From positions 1-39,352 of the forward strand of contig JBBQSN010000004.1 of NCBI GenBank assembly GCA_038213835.1: a stretch of 39,352 nucleotides of DNA, read 5' to 3'. This document shows, one piece after another, positions 23,799 to 31,674 of this stretch. How positions within the stretch are numbered: position 1 is the stretch's first letter; every line of letters begins with the position of its first letter. Origin of the DNA: JBBQSN01 sp038213835 (GTDB lineage: Bacteria; Actinomycetota; Actinomycetes; Actinomycetales; CAWJMD01). The translations under genes and the position numbers were made by a program. The notes beneath the pieces are model-generated. The model made no database searches. It was not told where the DNA came from and was given only the letters and a program-made list of their open reading frames with translations.

Positions 23799-25213
23799 CC
23801 ACCAGCCCTGCCTCCTCGACCGGCACCGTGACGGGCACCACGACGCCCCGCGGCACCGAGCGCACCGACGCCGCCCGCGACCACCTCTGGATGCACTTCA
23901 CGCGGCACTCCACCTACGACACCTCGCCGGTGCCGATCATGGTGCGCGGGGAGGGCGTGCGGCTGTTCGACCAGGCCGGCAAGAGCTACCTCGACGGCCT
24001 GTCGGGGCTGTTCGTGGTCCAGGTCGGGCACGGTCGCACCGAGCTCGCCGAGGCCGCGGCCAAGCAGGCCGCCGAGCTGGCGTTCTTCCCGCTGTGGTCC
24101 TACGCGCACCCGCAGGCGATCGACCTCGCGGAACGGCTGGCGGGCTACGCGCCGGGCGACCTCAACCGCGTCTTCTTCACCACGGGCGGCGGCGAGGCGG
24201 TGGAGACCGCGTGGAAGCTGGCGAAGCAGTACTTCAAGCTCACCGGCAAGCCCACCAAGCACAAGGTGATCTCGCGGGCGGTGGCCTACCACGGAACCCC
24301 CCAGGGGGCCTTGTCGATCACCGGCATCCCCGCCGCCAAGGAGCCGTTCGAGCCTCTGGTACCCGGTGCCTTCAAGGTCCCGAACACCAACCACTACCGC
24401 GCCCCCGAGCACCTGCGCGAGGACGAGAAGGCGTTCGGGCGCTGGGCGGCCGACCGCATCGCGGAGGCGATCGAGTTCGAGGGACCCGACACCGTGGCAG
24501 CGGTCTTCCTCGAGCCGGTGCAGAACTCCGGCGGCTGCTTCCCGCCGCCGCCCGGGTACTTCGAGCGGGTCCGCGAGATCTGCGACGAGTACGACGTCCT
24601 GCTGGTCAGCGACGAGGTGATCTGCGCCTTCGGCCGGATCGGAGACATGTTCGCCTGCAACGACTACGGCTACGTGCCAGACATGATCACCTGCGCCAAG
24701 GGGATGACCTCGGGCTACTCCCCCATCGGCGCGATGATCGCCTCGGACCGGCTGTTCGAGCCGTTCTCGAAGGGCCACACCAGCTTCCCGCACGGGTACA
24801 CCTTCGGCGGGCACCCGGTCTCGGCCGCGGTGGCGATGGCGAACCTCGACATCTTCGAGCGCGAGGGCCTCAATGCCCACGTGCACGAGAACTCCCCGAA
24901 GTTCCGCACCACCCTGGAGAAGCTGCTCGACCTGCCGATCGTCGGCGACGTCCGCGGTGACGGCTTCTTCTACGGGATCGAGATGGTCAAGGACAAGACC
25001 ACCCGGGAGACCTTCGACGAGGACGAGTCCGAGCGCCTGCTGCGCGGCTACCTGTCCAAGGCGCTCTACGAGGCCGGCCTGTACTGCCGTGCCGACGACC
25101 GGGGCGATCCCGTCGTGCAGCTCGCACCGCCGCTGGTGTGCGGCCAGGCCGAGTTCGACGAGATGGAGTCGATCCTGCGGTCGGTGCTGACGGAGGCGTG
25201 GAACCGGCTGTGA
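23795..25213 (+). CDS. putrescine/omega-amino acid:pyruvate aminotransferase type
   Basis: This 472-aa class III PLP enzyme resembles the SpuC/omega-amino-acid:pyruvate transaminase group, which moves the terminal amino group of putrescine or similar amines to pyruvate, giving 4-aminobutanal. Motifs are YLDGLSGLFVVQVGHGR, FFTTGGGEAVETAWKLAKQY, SRAVAYHGTPQGALSITGI, FLEPVQNSGGCFPPPPGYF, LVSDEVICAFGRIG and the PLP lysine in ITCAKGMTSGYSPIGAM (Lys302). It is coupled to lrp by a four-base overlap and followed by the FAD oxidoreductase across a repeat element. The product would be the substrate of the divergent aldehyde dehydrogenase. The exact amine donor is inferred. Confidence 0.87.
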   Translation: MTTSPASSTGTVTGTTTPRGTERTDAARDHLWMHFTRHSTYDTSPVPIMVRGEGVRLFDQAGKSYLDGLSGLFVVQVGHGRTELAEAAAKQAAELAFFPLWSYAHPQAIDLAERLAGYAPGDLNRVFFTTGGGEAVETAWKLAKQYFKLTGKPTKHKVISRAVAYHGTPQGALSITGIPAAKEPFEPLVPGAFKVPNTNHYRAPEHLREDEKAFGRWAADRIAEAIEFEGPDTVAAVFLEPVQNSGGCFPPPPGYFERVREICDEYDVLLVSDEVICAFGRIGDMFACNDYGYVPDMITCAKGMTSGYSPIGAMIASDRLFEPFSKGHTSFPHGYTFGGHPVSAAVAMANLDIFEREGLNAHVHENSPKFRTTLEKLLDLPIVGDVRGDGFFYGIEMVKDKTTRETFDEDESERLLRGYLSKALYEAGLYCRADDRGDPVVQLAPPLVCGQAEFDEMESILRSVLTEAWNRL

Positions 25214-25277
25214 GCGAGCGGAGCGAGCGACCCGTCGGGCACAGGGCGGGGGACACGGCGAGGAACGTGCGGTGAGC
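25211..25277 (+). repeat. intercistronic repeat element between aminotransferase and FAD gene
   Basis: The element starts with the aminotransferase stop as TGAGCGAGCGGAGCGAGCGA and passes through GGGCACAG and CACGGCGAGGAA. It ends with the start GTGAGC of the FAD oxidoreductase. GAGGAA, six bases before the GTG, is the only visible ribosome-binding site, so the repeat supplies both stop and start signals. Confidence 0.8.
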
Positions 25278-26675
25278 ACGGGGGTCTCGCTCACGACCCC
25301 GCTCTGGCAGTCCGGCGGCCTGCCTGCTCGTCGCCCGGCCCTGGACGGCGACGTCGTCGTCGACGTCTGCGTCGTGGGCGCGGGCTTCACCGGGCTGTGG
25401 ACCGCGCTGCACCTCGCGCGCAACGACCCCTCGCTGCGGGTCCTCGTGGTCGAGGCCGGCTACCCCGGCTTCGGCGCCAGCGGTCGCAACGGCGGCTGGT
25501 GCTCGGCGCTGTTCCCGCTGCCGCTCGACGCGCTCGCGCGCCGGCACGGCGAGGAGGCGGCGCTGCTGATGGCGGCGGCGTGCCGCAAGGCGGTCGACGA
25601 CGTCGCGCGGCTGGCTGCCGACGAGGGCATCGACGCCCAGGTCCGCAAGGGCGGGACGGTGGTGGTGGCGCGGGGGCCGGCGGGACTGCAGCACGCGCGC
25701 CACGAGGCGACATCGGCCGCAGCGGATCCCGGAGCCGGGCTGCAGCTGCTCGACACCGAGCAGGTCGGCCGGCACGTCCGGGTCCAGGGCGCGGTGGGCG
25801 GCACCTGGTCGCCGCACTGCGCCTCGCTGCACCCGTTCCGCCTCGTCACGGGGCTGGCCGAGGCGGCCGAACGGCGTGGCGTGCGGGTCGTAGAGAGCAC
25901 GCGGGCCCTGGCCGTGCGGCGCGGCGAGGTGCGCACCGACCACGGCACCGTCAGCTGCTCGCACGTGGTGCTGGCCACCGAGGGGTACACGCCGCACCTG
26001 GGCCGAGCCCGGCACCGGGACGTGGCCCCCGTCTACTCGCTGATGGTGGCAACCCAACCTCTGCCGCAACGGGTCTGGGACCAGATCGGCCTCGACCACG
26101 GCCAGACCTTCTCCGAGCACCAGAACCTGGTCGTCTACGGGCAGCGCACGGCCGATGGACGGCTCGCGTTCGGCGGGCGCGGCGCCCCGTACCACTGGAG
26201 GTCAGCCGTCCGGCCCGGCTTCGACCAGGACCCGCGCGTGCACCGAGGCCTGGCCGCGCTGCTGCGCCAGTACTTCCCGGTGCTGGCCGACGTGCCCGGC
26301 GGCACCACCCGGCTCGGCGGCATCGGCATCGACCACACCTGGGGTGGACCGCTCGGCATCGCCCGCGACTGGCACCCGTCGGTGCGGCTCGCCCCGGACT
26401 CGCGGATCGCCTGGGCCGGTGGTTACGTCGGCGACGGCGTCGCCCTGAGCCAGCTCGCCGGGGCGACGTTGGCAGACCTCGTCACCGGTCGCGAGACGAC
26501 GCGCACGGCGCTGCCGTGGGTGGGCCACCAGCCGCGGCCCTGGGAGCCCGAACCGCTGCGCTGGCTCGGTGTCAACGCCGGACTCGTGATGGCCCGGCTC
26601 GCCGACGCGCACGAGCGCCGCAGCGGACGCCCCAGCCCGCTGGGGGCTGCGCTGTCGCGGCTCACAGCGCACTGA
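25272..26675 (+). CDS. FAD-dependent amine/amino-acid oxidoreductase (DAO family, PuuB-like)
   Basis: This 467-aa flavoprotein of the DAO fold has the FAD-binding motif CVVGAGFTGLWTALHLA near residue 35, VVEAGYPGFGASGRNGGW, a HVVLATEGYTPHLG segment and the C-terminal IAWAGGYVGDGVALSQLAGATLADL. The layout resembles PuuB (gamma-glutamylputrescine oxidase) and related oxidases of the polyamine pathways. It would deaminate an amine substrate to the aldehyde with release of ammonia, providing a route parallel to the aminotransferase upstream. The GTG at 25272 lies at the end of a repeat element. It ends just before a bidirectional hairpin. Whether it needs a glutamylated substrate is not visible. 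Confidence 0.85.
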   Translation: MSTGVSLTTPLWQSGGLPARRPALDGDVVVDVCVVGAGFTGLWTALHLARNDPSLRVLVVEAGYPGFGASGRNGGWCSALFPLPLDALARRHGEEAALLMAAACRKAVDDVARLAADEGIDAQVRKGGTVVVARGPAGLQHARHEATSAAADPGAGLQLLDTEQVGRHVRVQGAVGGTWSPHCASLHPFRLVTGLAEAAERRGVRVVESTRALAVRRGEVRTDHGTVSCSHVVLATEGYTPHLGRARHRDVAPVYSLMVATQPLPQRVWDQIGLDHGQTFSEHQNLVVYGQRTADGRLAFGGRGAPYHWRSAVRPGFDQDPRVHRGLAALLRQYFPVLADVPGGTTRLGGIGIDHTWGGPLGIARDWHPSVRLAPDSRIAWAGGYVGDGVALSQLAGATLADLVTGRETTRTALPWVGHQPRPWEPEPLRWLGVNAGLVMARLADAHERRSGRPSPLGAALSRLTAH

Positions 26676-26687
26676 CCCTGCCCGGCC

Positions 26688-26715
26688 CGCGGCTCTGACA
26701 GGAGCTGGAGCCGCG
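26688..26715. terminator. bidirectional terminator hairpin
   Basis: CGCGGCTC and GAGCCGCG form a perfect 8-bp stem with a 12-base loop. It lies between the convergent ends of the FAD oxidoreductase gene and the small zinc-ribbon gene, 13 and 3 bases from the two stops. Confidence 0.6.
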
Positions 26716-26717
26716 CG

Positions 26718-27011
26718 TCACCGGGGGCGGCGACGGGCGCGTGATCCCCAGCAGGCGGTGTGCCAGTGCCGACGCTGCTCGAGGCCCTCGCCGACCAGGC
26801 TGTCGGCCGGCCAGGCCACCACGTGCGGCGTCCCCGGTTGCACCTCCTGCTGGCACCCCGGGCACCGGTACGGACGCGTGGACGACGACCCGGTGACGTG
26901 CCGCACGATCCACTCGCCGTCGCCGTGCTCCTCGGAGCGCTGCATGCCGCCGAGACCGCTGCCCAGCGGGCGGGGCTCAGGACGGCGACGGCGACGGCTG
27001 GGACGGACCAC
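26718..27011 (-). CDS. small conserved actinobacterial protein with CxxC and HWHTxCW motifs
   Basis: This 97-aa protein belongs to a small family widespread in actinobacteria and, from memory, often labelled 'ATP/GTP-binding protein' without a visible nucleotide motif. It has a basic N-terminus rich in Arg and Pro, the segment GEWIVRHVTG, a CPGCQQEVQPGTPHVVAWP block and RRHWHTACWGSR. The CPGC pair plus the His and Cys of the second motif look like a zinc ribbon. Function is unknown. Two adjacent GTG codons are possible. GTG 27011 is chosen because CAGACT lies exactly six bases upstream, as at other leaderless genes here; GTG 27014 would add one residue. Confidence 0.75.
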   Translation of the reverse strand: MVRPSRRRRRPEPRPLGSGLGGMQRSEEHGDGEWIVRHVTGSSSTRPYRCPGCQQEVQPGTPHVVAWPADSLVGEGLEQRRHWHTACWGSRARRRPR

Positions 27012-27017
27012 CACCCC

Positions 27018-27023
27018 AGTCTG
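27018..27023 (-). promoter_or_regulatory. -10 box of the small zinc-ribbon gene, leaderless type
   Basis: CAGACT on the minus strand ends six bases before the GTG at 27011 (three before the GTG at 27014). No ribosome-binding site is seen. Confidence 0.4.
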
Positions 27024-27031
27024 ACGGACGC

Positions 27032-27931
27032 CTACCGGGCGGCCGGCATCCCGCTGTCCCGCACCCGCTGCACGACCAGATCGGCGATCCGCTGGGCGTC
27101 GGTCTGCGCCTGGTTCGCACCGCGCGGGTCGTTCACCTCGACGCCGACCAGCACGTCACCCACCCGGGCGACCGCCCTGAAGACGGCGGCGTCGAACACG
27201 TCCTCGCCCTGGACGAGGAACCGGTCCCCGACCTCCCAGGGCCCGTCGGAGACCACCGGGGCCGGGTCCAGCCAGCGGCACCGGCCGGTGTCGTCGACCA
27301 CCTCGGCGAACGCCGCCCCACCCGTGCCGGCGGCCCACACGGTGACGTTGACAGCGACGCTGCCGCCCTGCTGGAGGGCCGGGTCGAACCAGGTGAGGGT
27401 GCGGCCGCCGACCGGCGCCGCGCCGGGGAGCCCCTGGTTGCACATCTGCCCCATCACGACCGGGATGTCGGCGTACTGCCCCTGGTCCTGCTGCAGCTCG
27501 AGCACGTCGTCACCGATCTCGGCGTCGGTCAGGACGACGTCGTCCGGGACCAGCTCGTACGGCAGGGCGGGCGGCGCGGGCGTGATCGTGGTCGGCTCCA
27601 GCGCCACCGAGGGCTCGACGGACGGCTCGACCGACGGCTCGGTCGACGACTCGGTCGGGGCCGCGGTGGCGGGTGGCACAGGGGTCGCGACGCTCCCGAG
27701 GTCGCGGCCCGGGGCGAGCAGCCAGGTGCTGCCGCCGACGACCAGGACGGCTGCGGCGGCGGCGACGGCCGAGGTGAGCTGCCGACGGCGGCGACGCCGG
27801 CGCACCACGAGGCCGTCGATGCCCAGCCGCACGGCGCCCAGGTCGAACTCGCGGTCGGCGGCGCGGTCGAGGGTGCGGGCGAGGCCGGGCAGCTCGGGGC
27901 CGGGGTCGCGCGAGCGCAGGTGGGTCGTCAT
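27032..27931 (-). CDS. single-span membrane protein coupled to an ECF sigma factor
   Basis: I do not recognise the family. The 299-aa protein has a cytoplasmic part of about 50 residues ending in a run of arginines, one membrane helix (about 52-72, AVAAAAAVLVVGGSTWLL), and an outer part that begins with a Ser/Thr/Pro/Glu linker containing three EPSV repeats. The outer domain has two cysteines (QMCNQG and GRCRWLD). The ATG at 27931 overlaps the sigma-factor stop (ATGA). This layout fits an anti-sigma or signal-sensing partner of the ECF factor, but there is no recognisable zinc anti-sigma motif in the cytoplasmic part, so the role is inferred. Confidence 0.7.
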   Translation of the reverse strand: MTTHLRSRDPGPELPGLARTLDRAADREFDLGAVRLGIDGLVVRRRRRRRQLTSAVAAAAAVLVVGGSTWLLAPGRDLGSVATPVPPATAAPTESSTEPSVEPSVEPSVALEPTTITPAPPALPYELVPDDVVLTDAEIGDDVLELQQDQGQYADIPVVMGQMCNQGLPGAAPVGGRTLTWFDPALQQGGSVAVNVTVWAAGTGGAAFAEVVDDTGRCRWLDPAPVVSDGPWEVGDRFLVQGEDVFDAAVFRAVARVGDVLVGVEVNDPRGANQAQTDAQRIADLVVQRVRDSGMPAAR

Positions 27932-28473
27932 CGCAGTGCCTTCCGCGCAGAGTGGTCGTTGTCGTCGGCGGCCGGCGGGTCGGGCGCCTCGTGCAGGCCG
28001 GTCTGCTCGCGCAGCGCGGCCACCCCCCGGTGCACGAGGACCCGGAAAGCGCCTGTGCTGCAACCGAGTGCCTCGCAGGCTCGGGCATCGGGGAGGTCCT
28101 CGTAGAAGCGGAGGACGACGGCGGCGCGCTGCCGGGGCGGCAGTCGCGTGACGGCCTGCCAGAGCACCTCGGCGTCCACCACCTGGGTGGCGGGGTCGGG
28201 GTGCGAGGGGGCGCGCAGGTCGCTCACGACGACGTCGTGGTCGACGACCTCCTTCGAGGACATCTTGCGACAGCGCGAGATCCACGTGTTGACGAGCATC
28301 CTGCGCACGTAGGCGTCGACGTCGTCGGCCGCGCGGACCCTACGCCACTTGAGCACCACGGTCGCCAGCACGTCCTGGACGAGGTCCTCGGCGTCCTGCC
28401 GTCGCCCTGTGAGCAGCAGGGCGACCCGGAGCAGTCGCGGCAGTCGCGACTCGAGGAACTCCTCGACCTCCAT
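27928..28473 (-). CDS. SigE-family ECF RNA polymerase sigma factor
   Basis: The 181-aa factor has region 2 (FLESRLPRLLRVALLLTGRRQDAEDLVQDVLATVVLKWRRV, with the core-binding and -10-recognition helices) and region 4 (AVTRLPPRQRAAVVLRFYEDLPDARACEALGCSTGAFRVLVHRGVAAL). The text LLTGRRQDAEDLVQ is characteristic of the actinobacterial SigE-type group. ATG 28473 has GGGGAG four bases upstream. A GTG 57 bases earlier would add 19 residues outside the family core. It is translationally coupled to the following membrane protein, which probably controls it. Target promoters are unknown. Confidence 0.9.
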   Translation of the reverse strand: MEVEEFLESRLPRLLRVALLLTGRRQDAEDLVQDVLATVVLKWRRVRAADDVDAYVRRMLVNTWISRCRKMSSKEVVDHDVVVSDLRAPSHPDPATQVVDAEVLWQAVTRLPPRQRAAVVLRFYEDLPDARACEALGCSTGAFRVLVHRGVAALREQTGLHEAPDPPAADDNDHSARKALR

Positions 28474-28558
28474 CGCGCTCCCCGTCCCGTCGCCGTCCGC
28501 CGGATGCAGGTACCCGTCCCGGGCACCCACTGCGATGACGCGCCCGGGACGCCCGACG

Positions 28559-30337
28559 TTACGCGTAGGTGCGGAACCCGCGTCCTGCCTTGCGGCCGAG
28601 GTACCCCGCGGTGACGAGGTGCTCGAGCAGCGGCGCAGGTGCGTAGCCGCGCTCGCGGAACTCGAGGTACAGCTCGCGCTCGATCGCCAGCGAGACGTCC
28701 AGGCCCACGGCGTCGAGCAGCTCGAACGGGCCCATCGGGTAGCCGCAACCGGTCTTCATCGCGGTGTCGATGTCGTCGGCCCCCGCGTAGTGCGCCTCGA
28801 GCATCTTCACGGCGTCGTTCAGGTACGGGAACAGCAGCGCGTTGACGATGAACCCGGCCCGGTCGGCGCAGGTGACCGGGTGCTTGCCGAGCCGCCGGCA
28901 CAGGTCGAGCGCCGTGGCGACGACGTCGTCGGCGGTGGAGACGGTGCTGACCACCTCGACCAGCCTCATCACCTGCGCGGGGTTGAAGAAGTGCAGGCCC
29001 ACGACGTCGCGGGCGCGGCCGGTCGCCGCGGCGCACTCCACCACCGGCAGCGACGACGTCGTGGTCGCCAGGATCGCTCCGGGGCGGCAGCTGTCGTCCA
29101 GGTTCGAGAACAGGGTCTGCTTGACGCCGAGCTCCTCGACGACGGCCTCGACCACGAGGTCGGCGGACGCGAGGTCGTGCAGGGCGGTGGTGCACCTGAT
29201 CCGCGCGTGGGCGGCGTCGGCCTCGGCCTGCTCGAGCTTGCCGCGTCCGACCGCCTTGGCCAGGCTCCTTGAGACCGTGGCGAGGACCGCCTCGCCCTTC
29301 TCGGCGCTGCGCGCCACCACGAGGACGTCGTAGCCGGCCTTGGCGAACACCTCGACGATCCCGGTCGCCATCGTGCCCGAGCCGACCACGCCGATCACCG
29401 AGATCGGCCGCAGCGCAGCGGCAGGCGCGGGATCCGCGGCCGGGGTGAGGGCGTCGGGGACGACCTTCGAGGAGCCGGGCTCGGCGTAGGTGTAGAAGCC
29501 GCGGCCGCTCTTGCGACCGCGCATGCCGGCGGTGACCATCTGCTTGAGCACCGGCGTCGGCGCGTGCAGCCGGTCGCGGCCCTGCTTGTACATCGTGTCG
29601 AGGATCTCGTAGGCGGTGTCGAGCCCGATGAGGTCCATCAGCGCGAGCGGGCCCATCGGCAGGCCGCAGCCCAGGGTCATCGCGGCGTCGATGTCCTCGC
29701 GGCTGGCGTAGCGCGACTCGTACATCGAGACGGCGTGGTTGAGGTACCCGAACAGCAGCGCGTTCGCGATGAAGCCGGCCTTGTCGCCCACGACCACGGG
29801 CATCTTGCCGATCCGCGCGGCGAGCGCCGAGACGTCGTCGACGACGTCGTCCTCGGTGACCACGGTGCGGATCACCTCGACGAACCTCAGCACCGGTGCG
29901 GGGTTGAAGAAGTGCAGGCCGACGACGCGGCGGGGGTTGTGCGTGGCGACGCTGATCTCGGTGACCGACAGCGAGGAGGTGTTGGTGGCCAGCACGGCGT
30001 CGGGCTTCACGACCGCGTCGAGCGCGGAGAAGATCTTGCGCTTGAGGTCGAGCTGTTCGGGCACGGCCTCGACGACCAGGTCGCACTCGGCGAAGTCGGA
30101 GAACTCGGAGGTGAACCGGATCCGGCCGTGCAGCGCCTGCTGGTCGTCCTCGCTGAGCTTGCCGCGGGAGACCGCACGCCCGGTGGAGAACTCGACGTGG
30201 GCACGGCCGCGGTCCAGGCCGTCGGCGTCGGGCTCGTAGGCCACGACGGCCAGGCCGTTGCGGGCGAATACCTCCGCGATGCCGGCGCCCATCGTCCCCA
30301 GACCCACCACACCCACCGTGGCGAACTCGCGTGCCAT
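28559..30337 (-). CDS. double-domain 3-hydroxyacyl-CoA dehydrogenase
   Basis: The 592-aa protein contains two complete 3-hydroxyacyl-CoA dehydrogenase units in tandem. Each has a Rossmann start (VGVVGLGTMGAGIAEVFA near residue 8; IGVVGSGTMATGIVEVFA near 315), the DLVVEAVPE or DLVVEAVVE segment, NTSSL or TTSSL, the catalytic histidine in VVGLHFFNP, GFIANALL or GFIVNALL, and the C-terminal domain GLPMGPLALMDLIG or GYPMGPFELLDAVG. Both halves keep their active-site residues, so both may be active. It oxidises 3-hydroxyacyl-CoA with NAD in beta-oxidation or a related pathway. ATG 30337 has AAGGAG six bases upstream; the longer frame lacks one. Confidence 0.92.
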   Translation of the reverse strand: MAREFATVGVVGLGTMGAGIAEVFARNGLAVVAYEPDADGLDRGRAHVEFSTGRAVSRGKLSEDDQQALHGRIRFTSEFSDFAECDLVVEAVPEQLDLKRKIFSALDAVVKPDAVLATNTSSLSVTEISVATHNPRRVVGLHFFNPAPVLRFVEVIRTVVTEDDVVDDVSALAARIGKMPVVVGDKAGFIANALLFGYLNHAVSMYESRYASREDIDAAMTLGCGLPMGPLALMDLIGLDTAYEILDTMYKQGRDRLHAPTPVLKQMVTAGMRGRKSGRGFYTYAEPGSSKVVPDALTPAADPAPAAALRPISVIGVVGSGTMATGIVEVFAKAGYDVLVVARSAEKGEAVLATVSRSLAKAVGRGKLEQAEADAAHARIRCTTALHDLASADLVVEAVVEELGVKQTLFSNLDDSCRPGAILATTTSSLPVVECAAATGRARDVVGLHFFNPAQVMRLVEVVSTVSTADDVVATALDLCRRLGKHPVTCADRAGFIVNALLFPYLNDAVKMLEAHYAGADDIDTAMKTGCGYPMGPFELLDAVGLDVSLAIERELYLEFRERGYAPAPLLEHLVTAGYLGRKAGRGFRTYA

Positions 30338-30503
30338 CGATCGCTCCTTCGTCGTCGGGCCGGCCGGTCGTCGTCGTCGCGCGGCCCCGGGCATCCTCGC
30401 AGAGCCCGGACGGTGGTCCGACAGCACGTTGCGCACGTCACACCAGGCGCGCCTGGGTACGCGTGCTCGGCCCGGGCGGGCGCCGTCCGGGCATGGCGGG
30501 GCC

Positions 30504-30848
30504 ATGAGCACCGCCGTCATGGTTGTCGTGCTCGCAGGCCTCGGTGCTCGGGGCGACGTCGACTGCCACCTCTGTGGACGCCGCGGCGGTCGTGGTCGAC
30601 GAGAGGCTCCGCTCCATCGGCTGGATACCCACCTCCTACGGTGCGCTGGAGGTGCTCGCGGCCGGCGGCAACGCCCAGGGGCGCTACGAGCACCCGGACG
30701 AGCTCACGCGGTCCTCGTGGTCGACGGCGTGGCCCCCGGCGGAGCAGATCCGTACCTCTCCCTCGGCGACGACGGCCCCACCTTCAGCGAGGGCGACGCC
30801 CAGTCCGTCCTCGACGCCGTCGAGCGCACCTACTTCCAGGACGACTGA
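30504..30848 (+). pseudogene. small coding sequence split by a frameshift
   Basis: Two adjacent frames both show strong coding bias (almost every codon ends in G or C). From about 30547 the frame reads DERLRSIGWIPTSYGALEVL and so on to YEHPDELT. From about 30713 the frame shifts to AVLVVDGVAPGGADPYLSL and on to ERTYFQDD with a TGA at 30848. Adding one base near 30712 (within CTCACGCGG) would join them into one protein of about 100 residues. The start is uncertain; ATG 30504 is in the second frame and TTG 30523 in the first. The family is not recognised. It is either a decayed gene or a sequence error. It fills most of the 595 bp between the dehydrogenase gene and nucS. Confidence 0.55.
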
Positions 30849-30920
30849 CCGCCAGGTGCGCAGCAGGTGCCCCATCCCGCCCGCCGAAGCGGCACCTGCT
30901 GAACAGCCGGATGGGGCTCG

Positions 30921-30926
30921 TAGGGT
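30921..30926 (+). promoter_or_regulatory. -10 box of nucS, leaderless type
   Basis: TAGGGT is followed by GTGCGG and then the GTG at 30933. This spacing decides the start: GTG 30927 lies directly against the hexamer and could not be in the transcript. Confidence 0.6.
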
Positions 30927-30932
30927 GTGCGG

Positions 30933-31628
30933 GTGCGTCTCGTCATCGCCCGGTGCTCCGTCGACTACGAGGGCCGGCTCACCGCCCACCTGCCCCTGGC
31001 CACCCGGCTGCTCCTGGTCAAGGCCGACGGCAGCGTCCTGGTGCACTCTGACGGCGGGTCCTACAAGCCGCTGAACTGGATGAGCCCGCCGTGCTCGATG
31101 GCCGAGACCGTCCCGGACTCCGGCGAGGCGGCCACCGGCGTGGTCGCGCTCTGGACCGTGCAGCACGCGAAGTCCGACGACCGGCTGGTGGTGCACCTGC
31201 ACGAGGTGCTGCACGACAGCGCGCACGAGCTCGGCGTGGACCCCGGCCTGATCAAGGACGGCGTCGAGGCGCACCTGCAGAAGCTGATGGCCGAGCAGAT
31301 CGACGTGCTCGGGACGGGTCACACCCTGGTCCGGCGCGAGTACCCCACGGCGATCGGCCCGGTGGACATCCTCGCCAAGGACCCCGGCGGCGTCACCGTC
31401 GCGATCGAGATCAAGCGCCGCGGGGACATCGACGGCGTCGAGCAGCTCACCCGCTACCTCGAGCTGCTCAACCGCGACCCGCTGCTGTCGCCGGTGAAGG
31501 GCGTCTTCGCGGCGCAGGAGATCAAGCCGCAGGCCCGCGTGCTGGCCCACGACCGCGGCATCGCCTGCCTCACCCTCGACTACGACGCCATGCGCGGCGT
31601 CGACGACTCGTCCACCCGGCTGTTCTGA
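30933..31628 (+). CDS. nucS: mismatch-specific endonuclease NucS/EndoMS
   Basis: NucS performs non-canonical mismatch repair in actinobacteria that lack MutS and MutL; it cuts both strands at mismatches. The 231 aa start with the N-terminal binding domain (MRLVIARCSVDYEGRLTAHL, then YKPLNWMSPPC) and continue into the RecB-like nuclease domain. The catalytic residues are seen in GPVDILAK (Asp145) and VAIEIKRRG (Glu159, Lys161), followed by VEQLTRYLELLNRD. The protein ends in RLF, matching the C-terminal sliding-clamp tail described in this family. GTG 30933 is chosen from the -10 hexamer spacing. Transcribed rightward, ahead of the D-amino-acid oxidase gene. Confidence 0.96.
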   Translation: MRLVIARCSVDYEGRLTAHLPLATRLLLVKADGSVLVHSDGGSYKPLNWMSPPCSMAETVPDSGEAATGVVALWTVQHAKSDDRLVVHLHEVLHDSAHELGVDPGLIKDGVEAHLQKLMAEQIDVLGTGHTLVRREYPTAIGPVDILAKDPGGVTVAIEIKRRGDIDGVEQLTRYLELLNRDPLLSPVKGVFAAQEIKPQARVLAHDRGIACLTLDYDAMRGVDDSSTRLF

Positions 31629-31662
31629 CTGCGAGCATGGCCGGGCCCGCGCCGCGGGCTGC

Positions 31663-31668
31663 GAGGAT
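31663..31668 (+). promoter_or_regulatory. possible -10 box of the D-amino-acid oxidase gene
   Basis: GAGGAT lies six bases before the GTG at 31675, the same layout as at nucS, though the hexamer is weak and could also serve as a purine-rich ribosome-binding site in a read-through transcript from nucS. Confidence 0.35.
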
Positions 31669-31674
31669 GCACCC

